This document shows, piece by piece, positions 44,535 through 53,850 of a stretch of DNA of 64,000 bases (position 1 is the stretch's first letter; every line of letters begins with the position of its first letter). The translations under genes were made by a program, and so were the position numbers. The DNA comes from UBA2589 sp965223235 (lineage in GTDB: Bacteria; Gemmatimonadota; Gemmatimonadetes; Longimicrobiales; Gaopeijiaceae). The DNA is taken from assembly GCA_965223235.1 (NCBI GenBank), contig CBDCVV010000007.1, positions 186,001 to 250,000 of the forward strand, written 5' to 3'. Below the pieces are notes generated by a model, which worked only from the letters and a program-made list of their open reading frames with translations, was not told the DNA's origin and ran no database searches.

Positions 44535-45860
44535 GTGGCTCACACAGAGAGTGGCAGGGCGTATTACGCCGGCCTCTTGGAGGTGCTCACGGTCGTCATG
44601 GGCTCTGCCAAGGGGTATCTGCGCGACCACGGACCGCGCGTGGCAACCCTCGCGAACCAGCTCGGGATGCGGGTCGGGATGACCTCGGAGGAGTGCTCCG
44701 AACTCGTATTCGCCGCGGTTCTCTCGGACATGGGCATGGTCGGCCTGGCCGAGGACGCTTGGGAGAACCCATCTCCCGAGCTCGACCCCGCGGTACGCGA
44801 TCGGGTGCGTCAGCATCCGCAGCGTTCACAGCAGCGGGTTCGGGAGATCCCCCACATGGACAACCTGGGGGTCTTGGTACGTCACCACCACGAATGGTGG
44901 GACGGGAGCGGGTATCCGGACGGGCTCTCGGGTGAGGCGATCCCGCTCGGCGCCCGGGTTCTCCGTCTTGCCGACACCGTCACGGCACTATCCGCCGTGC
45001 GGCCACACCGCCCAGCGTACGATGAGGTATCGATCGAACGGCTCGTCCGGGAGATGTGTGGCGTGGAGTTCTGTCCAGAGGTGGGAGCAGCATGGCTGGA
45101 CTCGCGGGAGGACTTCGCGGCTCCCTTCTCCGACGAGACGTACCGGGATCTCGTCTTGAGCGCTGCCGAGCGGCTTCTGCCGCTCGAGGTGGAGAATCCG
45201 TCCACGAACCAGCTCCTGACCATCGTGGCGAATCTGATCGATGCGAAGGATCCGTACACCGGTGGTCACTCGCGTCGGGTGGCGCTGTTGGCGGTGAGCG
45301 TCGCCGACCAGCTAAGGCTGGTGGGTGAGCTCAAGTCGGCCTTGTGGGCAGCCGGTTATCTGCACGACTTGGGCAAGCTCGCGGTGCCTCTCCGCGTGCT
45401 CGTCAAGAACGGGAAGCTGACCCCCACGGAGTTCGACTACATTCGGGCACACCCGACCGACGGGGCCACCATGCTCGGAAGGATCCCGACACTCGAACAC
45501 TTGCACGGCGCCGTCCGTCACCACCACGAGTGGTGGGATGGGAGCGGGTACCCAGATGGGCTGGCTGGAGATGACATCCCTCAGGTTGCCCAGATCTTGT
45601 CCGTCTGTGACGCGTACGACGCGATGACCTCGCGGCGGGCGTATCGAGACTCGCTCGGCTCCGAGTACGCGCTAAAAGAGATCCGGGGCGCGAAGGGGGT
45701 CCAGTTCGGTCCCGATATCACCGACGCCTTTCTCGACATTCCTTCCGACATTCTCGAAGGAGTTCATCGTGCCCAAGCGGAGGCGTTTCGTGAGATTCCC
45801 GACCGGGTAGGCACTCTCCGCCACATCGACCCCAGATGGTTCACGGGCGAAGCTTCGTGA
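44535..45860 (+). CDS. Tandem HD-GYP protein, first domain degenerate
   Basis: A 441-residue cytosolic protein with two HD-GYP-like domains (c-di-GMP phosphodiesterase family). Domain 1 has SD where the HD dyad should be (AAVLSDMGMVG) but keeps HHHEWWDGSGYPDGL. Domain 2 is intact: GHSRRVALLA, YLHDLGKLAVP, AHPTDGA, a second HHHEWWDGSGYPDGL, and CDAYDAMTSRRAYR. The near-identical DNA around the two GYP motifs shows an internal duplication. No receiver domain is fused. GTG start after GGAG. Likely a phosphodiesterase or sensor with one catalytic half. Confidence 0.88.
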   Translation: MAHTESGRAYYAGLLEVLTVVMGSAKGYLRDHGPRVATLANQLGMRVGMTSEECSELVFAAVLSDMGMVGLAEDAWENPSPELDPAVRDRVRQHPQRSQQRVREIPHMDNLGVLVRHHHEWWDGSGYPDGLSGEAIPLGARVLRLADTVTALSAVRPHRPAYDEVSIERLVREMCGVEFCPEVGAAWLDSREDFAAPFSDETYRDLVLSAAERLLPLEVENPSTNQLLTIVANLIDAKDPYTGGHSRRVALLAVSVADQLRLVGELKSALWAAGYLHDLGKLAVPLRVLVKNGKLTPTEFDYIRAHPTDGATMLGRIPTLEHLHGAVRHHHEWWDGSGYPDGLAGDDIPQVAQILSVCDAYDAMTSRRAYRDSLGSEYALKEIRGAKGVQFGPDITDAFLDIPSDILEGVHRAQAEAFREIPDRVGTLRHIDPRWFTGEAS

Positions 45861-45991
45861 TGGCGACTCAGGGGTAGGAACTCGGCGTCTCCGGACCGTC
45901 TCATTGGCGGATCGAGTATGCTACGGTTCCAACCGAATCTCGACCGCGCCATCTTACCTCCCTCGCTTTCCTGCAACGCCCGGAGTTCGAA

Positions 45992-48748
45992 GTGACTCAG
46001 GAGTTGGCCCCGCGCCTCGATCCCCAGACGATCGAACCCAAGCGGTATCGCTCGTGGGAAGATGGTGGGTACTTCCACACGCCTCCGACGGCGGTGTTGG
46101 CCGAGGGGCGCGAACCGTATGTGATCGTAATCCCCCCGCCGAACGTGACTGCCGCCCTCCACATGGGCCATGGACTGAACAACACGGTTCAGGACGTCTT
46201 GGTGCGGTGGCGTCGTATGCAGGGGCGAGCGGCGTTGTGGGTTCCGGGGACGGACCATGCCGGAATCGCCACGCAGAACGTGGTTGAGCGGCAGCTGGCG
46301 GACGAAGGGCTGCACCGGGACGACCTGGGTCGCGAAGCCTTTGTCGAGCGAGTGTGGTCATTCGTCGACGAAACGGGCGGCACCATTCTGGAGCAGCTCA
46401 AGGCGATTGGCGCGTCGTGCGATTGGGAGCGGACGAGGTTCACGCTGGACGACGATCTACGCACCGCGGTGCGCGAGGTCTTCGTTTCGCTGTACGAGAA
46501 GGAGCTGATCTACCGGGGTGAGTACATCATCAACTGGTGCCCACGCTGTCTGACGGCTCTCTCGAACGAGGAAGCCGAAGGCGAGGAAACCGCCGGGAAG
46601 CTCTGGCATCTCCGCTATCCTGTGGTCGAGGCCGCATCCGAAGCTGCTGCGACCGCTGCGAGCGCAGGCGCGGAAGCGATCTCACGGCTTCCAGACGGGA
46701 GGTGGGCGATCACCGTCTCGACGACCCGCCCCGAGACGATGTTGGGCGACACCGGAGTGGCCGTGTACCCGGGGGATGATCGATATGCGGCCCTCGTCGG
46801 GGCGGAAGTCGAGCTTCCACTCACCGGGCGCACCATCCCGATTGTCGCGGACCGCCACGTCGACCCGAGTTTCGGCTCGGGAATGGTCAAAGTCACGCCG
46901 GCGCACGACAAGAACGACTTCGAGATCGCGGGGCGCACCGGACTCGAGCTTCTCGACGTACTCACGCCGGAGGCGCGGGTCAGCGACAACGCGCCCGAAG
47001 CCTTCCGCGGGATGGACCGGACCGAAGCCAGAGAGGCCGTGCTCGAAGCGCTTCAAGCGGAAGGACTCCTCGCAGGCTCCGAGGATCACACGCACGGGGT
47101 GCCGCACTGCTACCGGTGCGATACGGTCGTCGAACCTCGGCTGTCCGAGCAGTGGTTCGTCCGCATGCAGCCCCTCGCGCAGCCGGCGCTCGAAGCGTCA
47201 CGCAACGGCGACGTCACCTTTACCCCAGGCCACTGGCAAAAGGTGTACGAGCACTGGATGGAGAATATCCAGGACTGGTGCATCTCCAGACAGCTCTGGT
47301 GGGGACATCGGATTCCGGTGTGGTACTGCCCTTGCGGCGAAGAGATCGTGGCGCGGGTCGACCCCACGGAATGCCCGAAGTGCGGGAGTGCGGAGCTCAC
47401 CCAAGATCCCGATGTGCTCGACACCTGGTTCAGCTCTCAACTCTGGCCTTTCTCTGTCTTCGGGTGGCCGAAGGAGACCGAGGATCTGTCGGCGTTCTAC
47501 CCAGGGCACACGCTCGTAACCGCACCGGAGATTCTCTTCTTCTGGGTGGCGCGGATGATCATGATGGGGCTCGAGTTCCACGGCGAGGTCCCGTTCGCGC
47601 AGGTGTACCTTCACGGGACCGTCCGAGACATCAAGGGCCGGAAGATGTCGAAGTCTCTCGGCAACGGAATCGACCCACTCAGGGTGGTTGAAGAGATCGG
47701 CGCCGACGCCATGCGGTACACCATCGTGAGCCAGTGTGCGGTCGGCACGGACATCACACTCGACCATGAAAACGTCGAGGCTGCTTTCGCGAACGGCCGG
47801 AACTTCGCAAACAAGATCTGGAATGCCGGACGATTCGCGCTTATGAGCGTAGGGGAAGCGCCCGTGGGCACCGTGGCGTCCGTGCGGGCCGATCTGCGCC
47901 CAGAAGACCGGTGGATTCTGTCCCGCCTGGCCTCTGTGACCGAGGCGAGTACAGAAGGGCTCGAGCGTTTTCGGCTCCACGAAGTGGCCGAGCGCCTCTA
48001 TCACTTCTTCTGGGGAGATGTGTGCGACTGGTATCTCGAGTTTCTGAAGGGCCGCCTCGGGGCTGACGCCCCGGCCGAGTCTCGCGAAGCCGCACGAGCG
48101 ACTCTAGTGACCGTCTTGGACTACTCGATGCGCCTCCTGCACCCCATCGTGCCCTTCGTGACTGCAGAACTCTGGTCTCGCCTCCCTCGCTCGGGTGAAG
48201 AGGAGCGAGCAGAAGATCTGATCATCGCTTCGTGGCCTAGCGAGCTGCACGGCTGGCTCGATGAAGACGCAGAACGGGGTGTCCGCGACCTTCAGGAGCT
48301 CATCACCGAGGTCCGCAGACTCAGAAAGGAGTACGGCGTAGGGGAAGGTGCCTCGGTGGAGATTCACGTCGTGGGTGGACCCGAGGGCTTTGCTGAAGGA
48401 GTGGGAGCCCAGTCGTCCGCTCTCGCTCAGCTCGCTCGTGTGTCGGCGGCTGTCGCCGCGAAGGGCAGCGGGGTGGGAGCACATGCGGCGCTTACGAACG
48501 GTGCGGAAGTCTTCATCCCATTGGCGGGGGTCATCGACCTCACCAAGGAGCGCACACGGATCGCGTCTGAGATTGCGAAGTTCGAGAAGATGTTGGAGTC
48601 AGCGCGCGGTCGTCTACGGAACGAGAAGTTCGTGTCCAACGCTCCGGCTGAGGTGGTGCAGAAGGCTCGGGACAATGCCGAGCAGCTCGAGAGGCAGATT
48701 GCGGCGTTGGCCGCGAAGCTCGAGCAGCTAGGCGAGGAACGGAGCTAG
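45992..48748 (+). CDS. valS: Valyl-tRNA synthetase
   Basis: Class I synthetase of 918 residues charging tRNA-Val. It has the HIGH-type motif (PPNVTAALHMGHGLN), a CP1 editing region from about 190 to 360 with STTRPETMLGDTGVAV, the KMSKS motif (GRKMSKSLGNGIDP), an anticodon-binding helical domain and a C-terminal coiled coil (residues about 845-915, EIAKFEKMLESARGRL). Zinc-type Cys pairs (CPCGEE, CPKCG) sit in the Rossmann insertion. GTG 45992 matches the family start. No T-box is seen upstream in the 130-base gap. Confidence 0.96.
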   Translation: MTQELAPRLDPQTIEPKRYRSWEDGGYFHTPPTAVLAEGREPYVIVIPPPNVTAALHMGHGLNNTVQDVLVRWRRMQGRAALWVPGTDHAGIATQNVVERQLADEGLHRDDLGREAFVERVWSFVDETGGTILEQLKAIGASCDWERTRFTLDDDLRTAVREVFVSLYEKELIYRGEYIINWCPRCLTALSNEEAEGEETAGKLWHLRYPVVEAASEAAATAASAGAEAISRLPDGRWAITVSTTRPETMLGDTGVAVYPGDDRYAALVGAEVELPLTGRTIPIVADRHVDPSFGSGMVKVTPAHDKNDFEIAGRTGLELLDVLTPEARVSDNAPEAFRGMDRTEAREAVLEALQAEGLLAGSEDHTHGVPHCYRCDTVVEPRLSEQWFVRMQPLAQPALEASRNGDVTFTPGHWQKVYEHWMENIQDWCISRQLWWGHRIPVWYCPCGEEIVARVDPTECPKCGSAELTQDPDVLDTWFSSQLWPFSVFGWPKETEDLSAFYPGHTLVTAPEILFFWVARMIMMGLEFHGEVPFAQVYLHGTVRDIKGRKMSKSLGNGIDPLRVVEEIGADAMRYTIVSQCAVGTDITLDHENVEAAFANGRNFANKIWNAGRFALMSVGEAPVGTVASVRADLRPEDRWILSRLASVTEASTEGLERFRLHEVAERLYHFFWGDVCDWYLEFLKGRLGADAPAESREAARATLVTVLDYSMRLLHPIVPFVTAELWSRLPRSGEEERAEDLIIASWPSELHGWLDEDAERGVRDLQELITEVRRLRKEYGVGEGASVEIHVVGGPEGFAEGVGAQSSALAQLARVSAAVAAKGSGVGAHAALTNGAEVFIPLAGVIDLTKERTRIASEIAKFEKMLESARGRLRNEKFVSNAPAEVVQKARDNAEQLERQIAALAAKLEQLGEERS

Positions 48749-48755
48749 CTTCGAA

Positions 48756-50138
48756 GTGGCCAGGGCCTCGACGAGATGCGCGATGCTCGTGGTCGCGCTC
48801 GCTACCATGTCGTGCGCGCGGCAGGAGGCGCCGACCGGTGGACCGCCGGACGTACGCCCGCCGGTCGTCATTGCGACGTACCCTGAACCGGGGGTGACCG
48901 TCGGGGCGCTCGACGGGCCCGTCCGTTTCGAATTCGACGAGCGCATCTCCGAACAGGTCTCGGGCGGGAACTTGAGTACCGCCGTTTCGGTTTCCCCGCG
49001 CTCCGGAGCGGTGCGTGTCAAACACGGACGCCGATCACTCGAGGTGGAGGTAGAGGACGGATTCGCCCCGGGCACCGTCTACCGAGTCACGATGGCCGCG
49101 GTCGTCTCCGACCTTTTCGGGAATCGCTTGGCGGACCCGTTCGAATTGATCTTCTCTACCGGGGAAACCCCGGTCGCGACCACACTCGCCGGCGAGATCT
49201 GGGATCGAACCACGGGACGTCCGCAGCCCAACGCCTTGGTGCTGGCGACGGACCAGGGCGGCCGGGTTCATGAAGCGACAGCCGATGCGGCGGGTATCTT
49301 CGCATTTCGGTACTTGCCCGGCGGGACGTTGACGGTTGCGGCGTTCGAGGACGTGAATCGGAACGCGGACCTCGACAGCGCCGAGGTCCAAGGCACCGTG
49401 ACTGCGGACATCGTGGTCGGCGACACGACGTTTCTCGACATCGCCGTGCTCGCTCCCGATACGCTTCCAGCCGTTCTCGGAGCCGTGACGGTGCTCGACT
49501 CTGTCACCGTGTATGCGACCTTCGACGACTACCTCGACCCTGGTCTCGACGCACGGTCGATTGCCGTGCGCATCGAGCGAGAGGATGGCGTGGCTCCAGG
49601 AGTCGAAGCGTCGTTTCACGAGGCGGGGTATTCCCTCTGGGTCGACTCTGTCGTGGCCGCGATGGCCCGGGACGACTCCGTGGCAGCGGCACAGCGTGCC
49701 GACTCGGCCGTAGCATCGGTCGACTCTGTTGCGACCCCGACGGACACCGTGCGAGTCGAGCCACAGGTCGGAGCAGGGAGGCCGGCTGCGAGCGCGCCAC
49801 AAGAACCCAGACGCCGTGGGCCTACTCCGCTCGAGCCACTTCAGGGCTCGACTCCGGGGCTGACCGCCGACGGGCGTAGGGTGCTGCCCTCGACCCGTCT
49901 CGTCTTTCGGCTCGCGGACACGCTCGCTACCGGGGTCGAGTATGAAGTGACGCTCGAGGGCATTCGGAACATCAACGGTTTGGAGGGCGGCGGGGGGAGC
50001 GCTCCCGCGATGAGAGAGGCGCCACCGGATACGACCGCGGTGGACTCCCTGGCGGCAGACACCGCCGTGGTCGACACGGTGGTTGCGGACACCGGGGTCG
50101 CCGGCGTGGGGTCCGTGAGCCGATCCCCCGCGCGATGA
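48756..50138 (+). CDS. Lipoprotein with Ig-like and carboxypeptidase-regulatory-like domains
   Basis: A 460-residue exported protein. The signal ends in a lipobox-like VVALATMSCARQ. Domain 1 (about 35-135) is Ig-like (Big_5 look: PPVVIATYPEPGVTVG, FEFDERIS, TVYRVTMAA). Domain 2 is carboxypeptidase-regulatory-like (GEIWDRTTGRPQPNALVLA, FAFRYLPGGTLTVAAFED). A low-complexity segment rich in DSV and Ala (about residues 290-330) follows. The tail is also DTV-rich. GTG 48756 is eight bases past the valS stop. It ends in an ATGA overlap with selA. Confidence 0.75.
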   Translation: MARASTRCAMLVVALATMSCARQEAPTGGPPDVRPPVVIATYPEPGVTVGALDGPVRFEFDERISEQVSGGNLSTAVSVSPRSGAVRVKHGRRSLEVEVEDGFAPGTVYRVTMAAVVSDLFGNRLADPFELIFSTGETPVATTLAGEIWDRTTGRPQPNALVLATDQGGRVHEATADAAGIFAFRYLPGGTLTVAAFEDVNRNADLDSAEVQGTVTADIVVGDTTFLDIAVLAPDTLPAVLGAVTVLDSVTVYATFDDYLDPGLDARSIAVRIEREDGVAPGVEASFHEAGYSLWVDSVVAAMARDDSVAAAQRADSAVASVDSVATPTDTVRVEPQVGAGRPAASAPQEPRRRGPTPLEPLQGSTPGLTADGRRVLPSTRLVFRLADTLATGVEYEVTLEGIRNINGLEGGGGSAPAMREAPPDTTAVDSLAADTAVVDTVVADTGVAGVGSVSRSPAR

Positions 50139-51565
50139 CGGACCCGCGCGCGCGTATTCCCTCGATCGATGCGGTCTTGGGGACTCCGGCTGGCCAGTCC
50201 CTAGTGGAGCGATTTGGTCGCCCCCGCACTCTCGAGGCGTTGCGTGCTGTTGTCGAAGGAGTCCGTCGCGAGGTCGGGAACGAAGGCGGGGAAGATCGAC
50301 TCGAAGCGCCCGTCGCTGCACCCGAGCTGTACACGGGGAGGGCCGAGGCCCGACTGGAGGCCGCGGAAGTACCCGGCCTCAGGCGGGTGATCAACGCGAC
50401 GGGTGTGGTCTTGCACACGAATCTGGGTCGAGCACCACTCCCGAAGGAGGTGGCCGATGCGATGGCTTCGGCGGCCCAGGGATACACGAATCTCGAGTTC
50501 GACCTCGACTCGGGCGCCCGTGGTTCGAGGTACACCCACTGTTCCAATCTGCTACGGGAGATGAGCGGCGCCGAGGACGCGCTCGTCGTGAACAACGCCG
50601 CCGCCGCGCTCATGCTCGCGGTGAACACGGTCGCTCAAGGAAGCCCGATCGTCGTCTCGCGAGGGGAGCTCGTGGAGATCGGTGGTGGCTTTCGCATTCC
50701 GGAGGTCATGGAACGAGCGGGAGCCGCACTGATGGCCGTGGGCAGTACGAACCGCACCCGGGTCGGGGACTACGCAGATGCGCTTCGGGAGGGGGGGGCG
50801 ACCGCGCTGCTCAAGGTACACCGCTCGAACTTCCGTATGACGGGTTTCACCGAGGAGGTCGAGGTCGAGGAGCTAGCGACACTCGCCGCCGAACACGCTC
50901 TCCCGCTGATCCACGACCTCGGCTCCGGACTGTGGATCGATCCCGAACGCCTCGGCCTTCCTCGCGAACCCCGAGCATCCGACTCGCTTCGCGCGGGTGC
51001 CGACGTGGTGGTCGTGTCCGGTGACAAATTGTTGGGAGGCCCTCAGGCCGGGATCGTCCTTGGAGGCGCGCATTGGGTCAGCGCCATGCGACGGAACCCC
51101 CTTTGCCGAGCCCTCCGCGTAGACAAGGTGACGCTCGCTGGCTTGGAAGCGACGCTGCGGATCTACCGAGATCCGGACGCCGCGTGTCGAAGCGTACCGA
51201 CACTGCGCATGCTTTCGACAAGTGAAGCGGAGCTTCGTGAGCGCGCTGAGCACTTTGCTTCAGAACTTCACGGCGAAGGCGGGGAGACGAACGCTGCGTT
51301 CGACGCGGTTTCGGTTCCGACCGAGGGCGCCGTCGGAGGTGGCACCTTCCCCGAGGTGCGGCTCCCATCTTTTGCCGTAGCGGTGACCGGTGTACAAAGC
51401 CCATCCAGAGTCGCCGCCCGTCTCAGGGCGGGGAACCCACCGGTCGTCGCACGCGTCGAAGATGATCGCCTCCTCTTCGACATGCGCACGATCGCTCCCG
51501 GTGAGGAAGATGAGCTGAGGCGAGAGGTGATCGCGGCACTCCGCGACGTACCGATCGGTTCGTGA
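50135..51565 (+). CDS. selA: L-seryl-tRNA(Sec) selenium transferase
   Basis: PLP enzyme converting Ser-tRNA(Sec) to Sec-tRNA(Sec). The 476-residue protein has the SelA N-terminal helices (MTDPRARIPSIDAVL), RRVINATGVVLHTNLGRAPLP, LLREMSGAEDALVVNNAAAA, EIGGGFRIPEVM, VHRSNFRMTGFTEEV and the PLP lysine in SGDKLLGGPQAGIV. Full length, no missing motif. Implies selenoprotein synthesis, although selB, selC and any selenoprotein are not in the window. GTGA overlap with the gmhB start downstream. Confidence 0.95.
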   Translation: MTDPRARIPSIDAVLGTPAGQSLVERFGRPRTLEALRAVVEGVRREVGNEGGEDRLEAPVAAPELYTGRAEARLEAAEVPGLRRVINATGVVLHTNLGRAPLPKEVADAMASAAQGYTNLEFDLDSGARGSRYTHCSNLLREMSGAEDALVVNNAAAALMLAVNTVAQGSPIVVSRGELVEIGGGFRIPEVMERAGAALMAVGSTNRTRVGDYADALREGGATALLKVHRSNFRMTGFTEEVEVEELATLAAEHALPLIHDLGSGLWIDPERLGLPREPRASDSLRAGADVVVVSGDKLLGGPQAGIVLGGAHWVSAMRRNPLCRALRVDKVTLAGLEATLRIYRDPDAACRSVPTLRMLSTSEAELRERAEHFASELHGEGGETNAAFDAVSVPTEGAVGGGTFPEVRLPSFAVAVTGVQSPSRVAARLRAGNPPVVARVEDDRLLFDMRTIAPGEEDELRREVIAALRDVPIGS

Positions 51566-52110
51566 CGCGCCCCGCGATGTTCTTGGATCGCGACGGTACC
51601 ATCATTGTGGAGCGCGACTACCTCTCGGATCCGGACGAGGTGGTCTTGATCGACGGCGTCGCCGAGGCACTCTCGGAAGCCCGTGCAGCTGGATACGCGC
51701 TCGTGATCGTGACGAATCAGTCCGGTATCGGCCGAGGATACTTTTCGTGGGACGATTATCGGGCGATCGAGACTCGGGTCGAAAGCCTCCTCGACGCCGC
51801 CGGAGCCTCGGTCGACGCCACGTATGTGTGTCCGCATGACCCGAGTGTGCTCCCGGCGTGCTCTTGTAGGAAGCCGGCGACCGGTCTCTACGTCGAAGCG
51901 GCCGCCGCATTGGACTTAGACGTCGCGTCGTCGTGGTTCGTGGGTGACAAGGAGTCGGATGTGCTCCCTGCGTCCGCCATGGGGGGGCGAGCCATTCTGG
52001 TTCGTACGGGGTATGGAGGAGAGTTGCAAAGCGGGGCGCCTACGGGTGTACTCGTCGCCGATGATCTCCGGACGGCGATCGACGAGATTCTAGGAAGTGA
52101 CAGCCGTTGA
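51562..52110 (+). CDS. gmhB: D-glycero-beta-D-manno-heptose 1,7-bisphosphate 7-phosphatase
   Basis: HAD-family phosphatase in ADP-heptose (lipopolysaccharide core) synthesis. The 182-residue protein has the DxD nucleophile motif FLDRDGTI, the VTNQSGIGRGYF block, zinc-binding cysteine cluster CPHDPSVLPACSCRKP and the C-terminal VGDKESDVLPA. These four Cys/His are typical of GmhB. GTG start overlaps selA. Supports an LPS-bearing outer membrane. A histidinol-phosphatase relative is the only alternative. Confidence 0.88.
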   Translation: MTRPAMFLDRDGTIIVERDYLSDPDEVVLIDGVAEALSEARAAGYALVIVTNQSGIGRGYFSWDDYRAIETRVESLLDAAGASVDATYVCPHDPSVLPACSCRKPATGLYVEAAAALDLDVASSWFVGDKESDVLPASAMGGRAILVRTGYGGELQSGAPTGVLVADDLRTAIDEILGSDSR

Positions 52111-52173
52111 CCCTCATTTTGCGACCAGGTTAGCTTTTCGCCTCGCAGGGATTCTCAGGAGGTATCGCGCGTC

Positions 52174-52500
52174 ATGGTCACCATCACCAGCACCGCGACG
52201 GACAAGGTTCAGGACTTCATCCAAGAGCACAGCCAGGAAGCGGCTGCGGGTCTCCGCGTCGCCGTTCTTCCGGGGGGCTGCTCAGGGTTTCAATACGGCC
52301 TCAATATCGAAGATGAGCCCGAGTCGGACGACGAGGTCATCGAGATCGCAGGCATCAAGGTCTTCATCGACCCTTTTAGCGCCCAATACCTCGAGGGTGT
52401 CGAGATCGACTACGTGTCGTCGATGATGGGGCAGGGGTTCACTTTCCGGAATCCGAACGCCTCGGGCGGTTGTGGTTGCGGGAGCAGCTTCACGGTTTGA
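52174..52500 (+). CDS. A-type iron-sulfur carrier protein (ErpA/IscA family)
   Basis: A 108-residue Fe-S cluster carrier. The three conserved Cys are in place: Cys in PGGCSGFQYGL and the C-terminal pair GGCGCGSSF. ATG 52174 has CAGGAGG thirteen bases upstream. It is likely to deliver clusters to apo-proteins. ErpA or IscA/SufA cannot be separated here; no isc or suf operon is adjacent. Confidence 0.9.
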   Translation: MVTITSTATDKVQDFIQEHSQEAAAGLRVAVLPGGCSGFQYGLNIEDEPESDDEVIEIAGIKVFIDPFSAQYLEGVEIDYVSSMMGQGFTFRNPNASGGCGCGSSFTV

Positions 52501-52525
52501 CGACCGTGGGCTCTCTGGGCTGACC

Positions 52526-53179
52526 TTGGAGATCCGGACCTTCACAGGAGGAGGGTTCGGAGAGAACGCGTACCTAGCGATCTGCCCCCAGTCGGGGCTT
52601 TGTGTCGCGGTCGATCCTGGAGCGGCAGCGGGCGCGCTAGTCGACGACATTCGGACGAGTGGCCTCGACCTTCATTCGATCTTCCTGACCCACGCCCACC
52701 TCGATCATGTGGAGGGCATTCCGGTAGTGCGGGAGTACGCGCCAACGGCCCCAATCTGGCTTCATCCAGCCGATCTGCCGCTTTACCAGGGTGTAGCCCG
52801 CCAGGCAGCAATGTTCGGGCTCCAGATGGAGGCTCTGCCTGATCCTACCGATGAGATCGTCCCAGGGACGTCGTGGGACTTCGGCGCCTGTACGTTCGAC
52901 ATCAGATTCGCCCCGGGGCATGCCCCTGGCCACGTGATCCTATACTCAGCGTCCGACGCTACGGCGCTCGTGGGAGACGTCGTCTTCCAAGGATCGATCG
53001 GCCGCACGGATCTTCCGGGTGGAGACTTTCAGACGTTGATGGCATCGATCCGATCCGAGGTGCTGACACTACCGGACGCGACGGTGCTTCTCCCAGGCCA
53101 TGGCCCAGCCACGACGGTTGCCCACGAGCGAGTCGGCAATCCATTTCTGGTCCCGCACTACGGAGGAGAGCTGGCGTGA
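52526..53179 (+). CDS. Metallo-beta-lactamase fold hydrolase (glyoxalase II-like)
   Basis: A 217-residue MBL enzyme with HxHxDH (THAHLDHVEG), the second His in PGHAPGHVILY, Asp in VGDVVFQGSIGRTDLPGG, and a terminal PGHGPATTV. This is the small glyoxalase II-like group (YcbL type). The TTG at 52526 gives the usual LEIRTFTGG start and lies 26 bases past the Fe-S carrier stop; other starts would reach into that gene. GTGA overlap with purN. The substrate is not known. Confidence 0.85.
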   Translation: MEIRTFTGGGFGENAYLAICPQSGLCVAVDPGAAAGALVDDIRTSGLDLHSIFLTHAHLDHVEGIPVVREYAPTAPIWLHPADLPLYQGVARQAAMFGLQMEALPDPTDEIVPGTSWDFGACTFDIRFAPGHAPGHVILYSASDATALVGDVVFQGSIGRTDLPGGDFQTLMASIRSEVLTLPDATVLLPGHGPATTVAHERVGNPFLVPHYGGELA

Positions 53180-53850
53180 GCGGGTTCACCGCTGCCGTGT
53201 TCGCTTCAGGCGGTGGCTCGAACTTCCAGGCGCTCCTCGATCACGACGCCCGGCTATGGCGCGTCGGACTCCTCGTTCTGAACCGGGAGGCGGGCGCCCG
53301 AGCCCGTGCTGATGCCGCGTCCGTTCCGGTTGCGTTGATCCCTACCAAGGACCGGGCAGAGGACGATGTCGGTGAAGAGATGCTGGCGACGCTAGATATG
53401 CACGAGGTCGACATCGTGTTGCTTGCCGGGTATCTGAGGAAGTTGCCGCCTGCTGTGGTGGCCCACTTTCGCGGGCGTGTTTTGAACATTCACCCGGCAC
53501 TCCTCCCGGCTTTCGGCGGCAAGGGGATGTACGGTCGCCGAGTACATGAAGCGGTGCTCGAGGCGGGAGAGCTTCGCTCCGGGGCGACGGTGCACCTGGT
53601 CACGGACGAGTATGACGAGGGCGGAATCGTTGGACAGTGGAGCGTCGAGGTCCTCCCGGGTGACACCGCCGAGTCGCTTGCGGACCGAGTGCTGAGAGTG
53701 GAGCACCGGCTCTACCCGCTCGCGGTGGATCACCTTTGCGCTGCGCTCGCCGACGGGCGTGCGCTCGAGCGAATGTCGGACGTGGCTCTCGACGTGCCCC
53801 GTCTCGAGAACGACTACACCCCTAAACAAGTGGATGAGGTAGCCGAATGA
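53176..53850 (+). CDS. purN: Phosphoribosylglycinamide formyltransferase
   Basis: Third step of purine synthesis: transfers formyl from 10-formyl-THF to GAR. The 224-residue protein has FASGGGSNFQALL at the N-terminus, the catalytic NIHPALLPAFGGKGMYG with the essential Asn and His, and HLVTDEYDEGGIVGQ. The C-terminus is slightly longer than in E. coli. GTG 53176 overlaps the MBL gene and the stop overlaps purH (ATGA), a classic purN-purH pair. Confidence 0.95.
   Translation: MSGFTAAVFASGGGSNFQALLDHDARLWRVGLLVLNREAGARARADAASVPVALIPTKDRAEDDVGEEMLATLDMHEVDIVLLAGYLRKLPPAVVAHFRGRVLNIHPALLPAFGGKGMYGRRVHEAVLEAGELRSGATVHLVTDEYDEGGIVGQWSVEVLPGDTAESLADRVLRVEHRLYPLAVDHLCAALADGRALERMSDVALDVPRLENDYTPKQVDEVAE

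Noticed and set aside
45861..45991. T-box leader before valS
   Set aside because: The 130-base gap is too short and shows neither a T-box motif nor a specifier hairpin.
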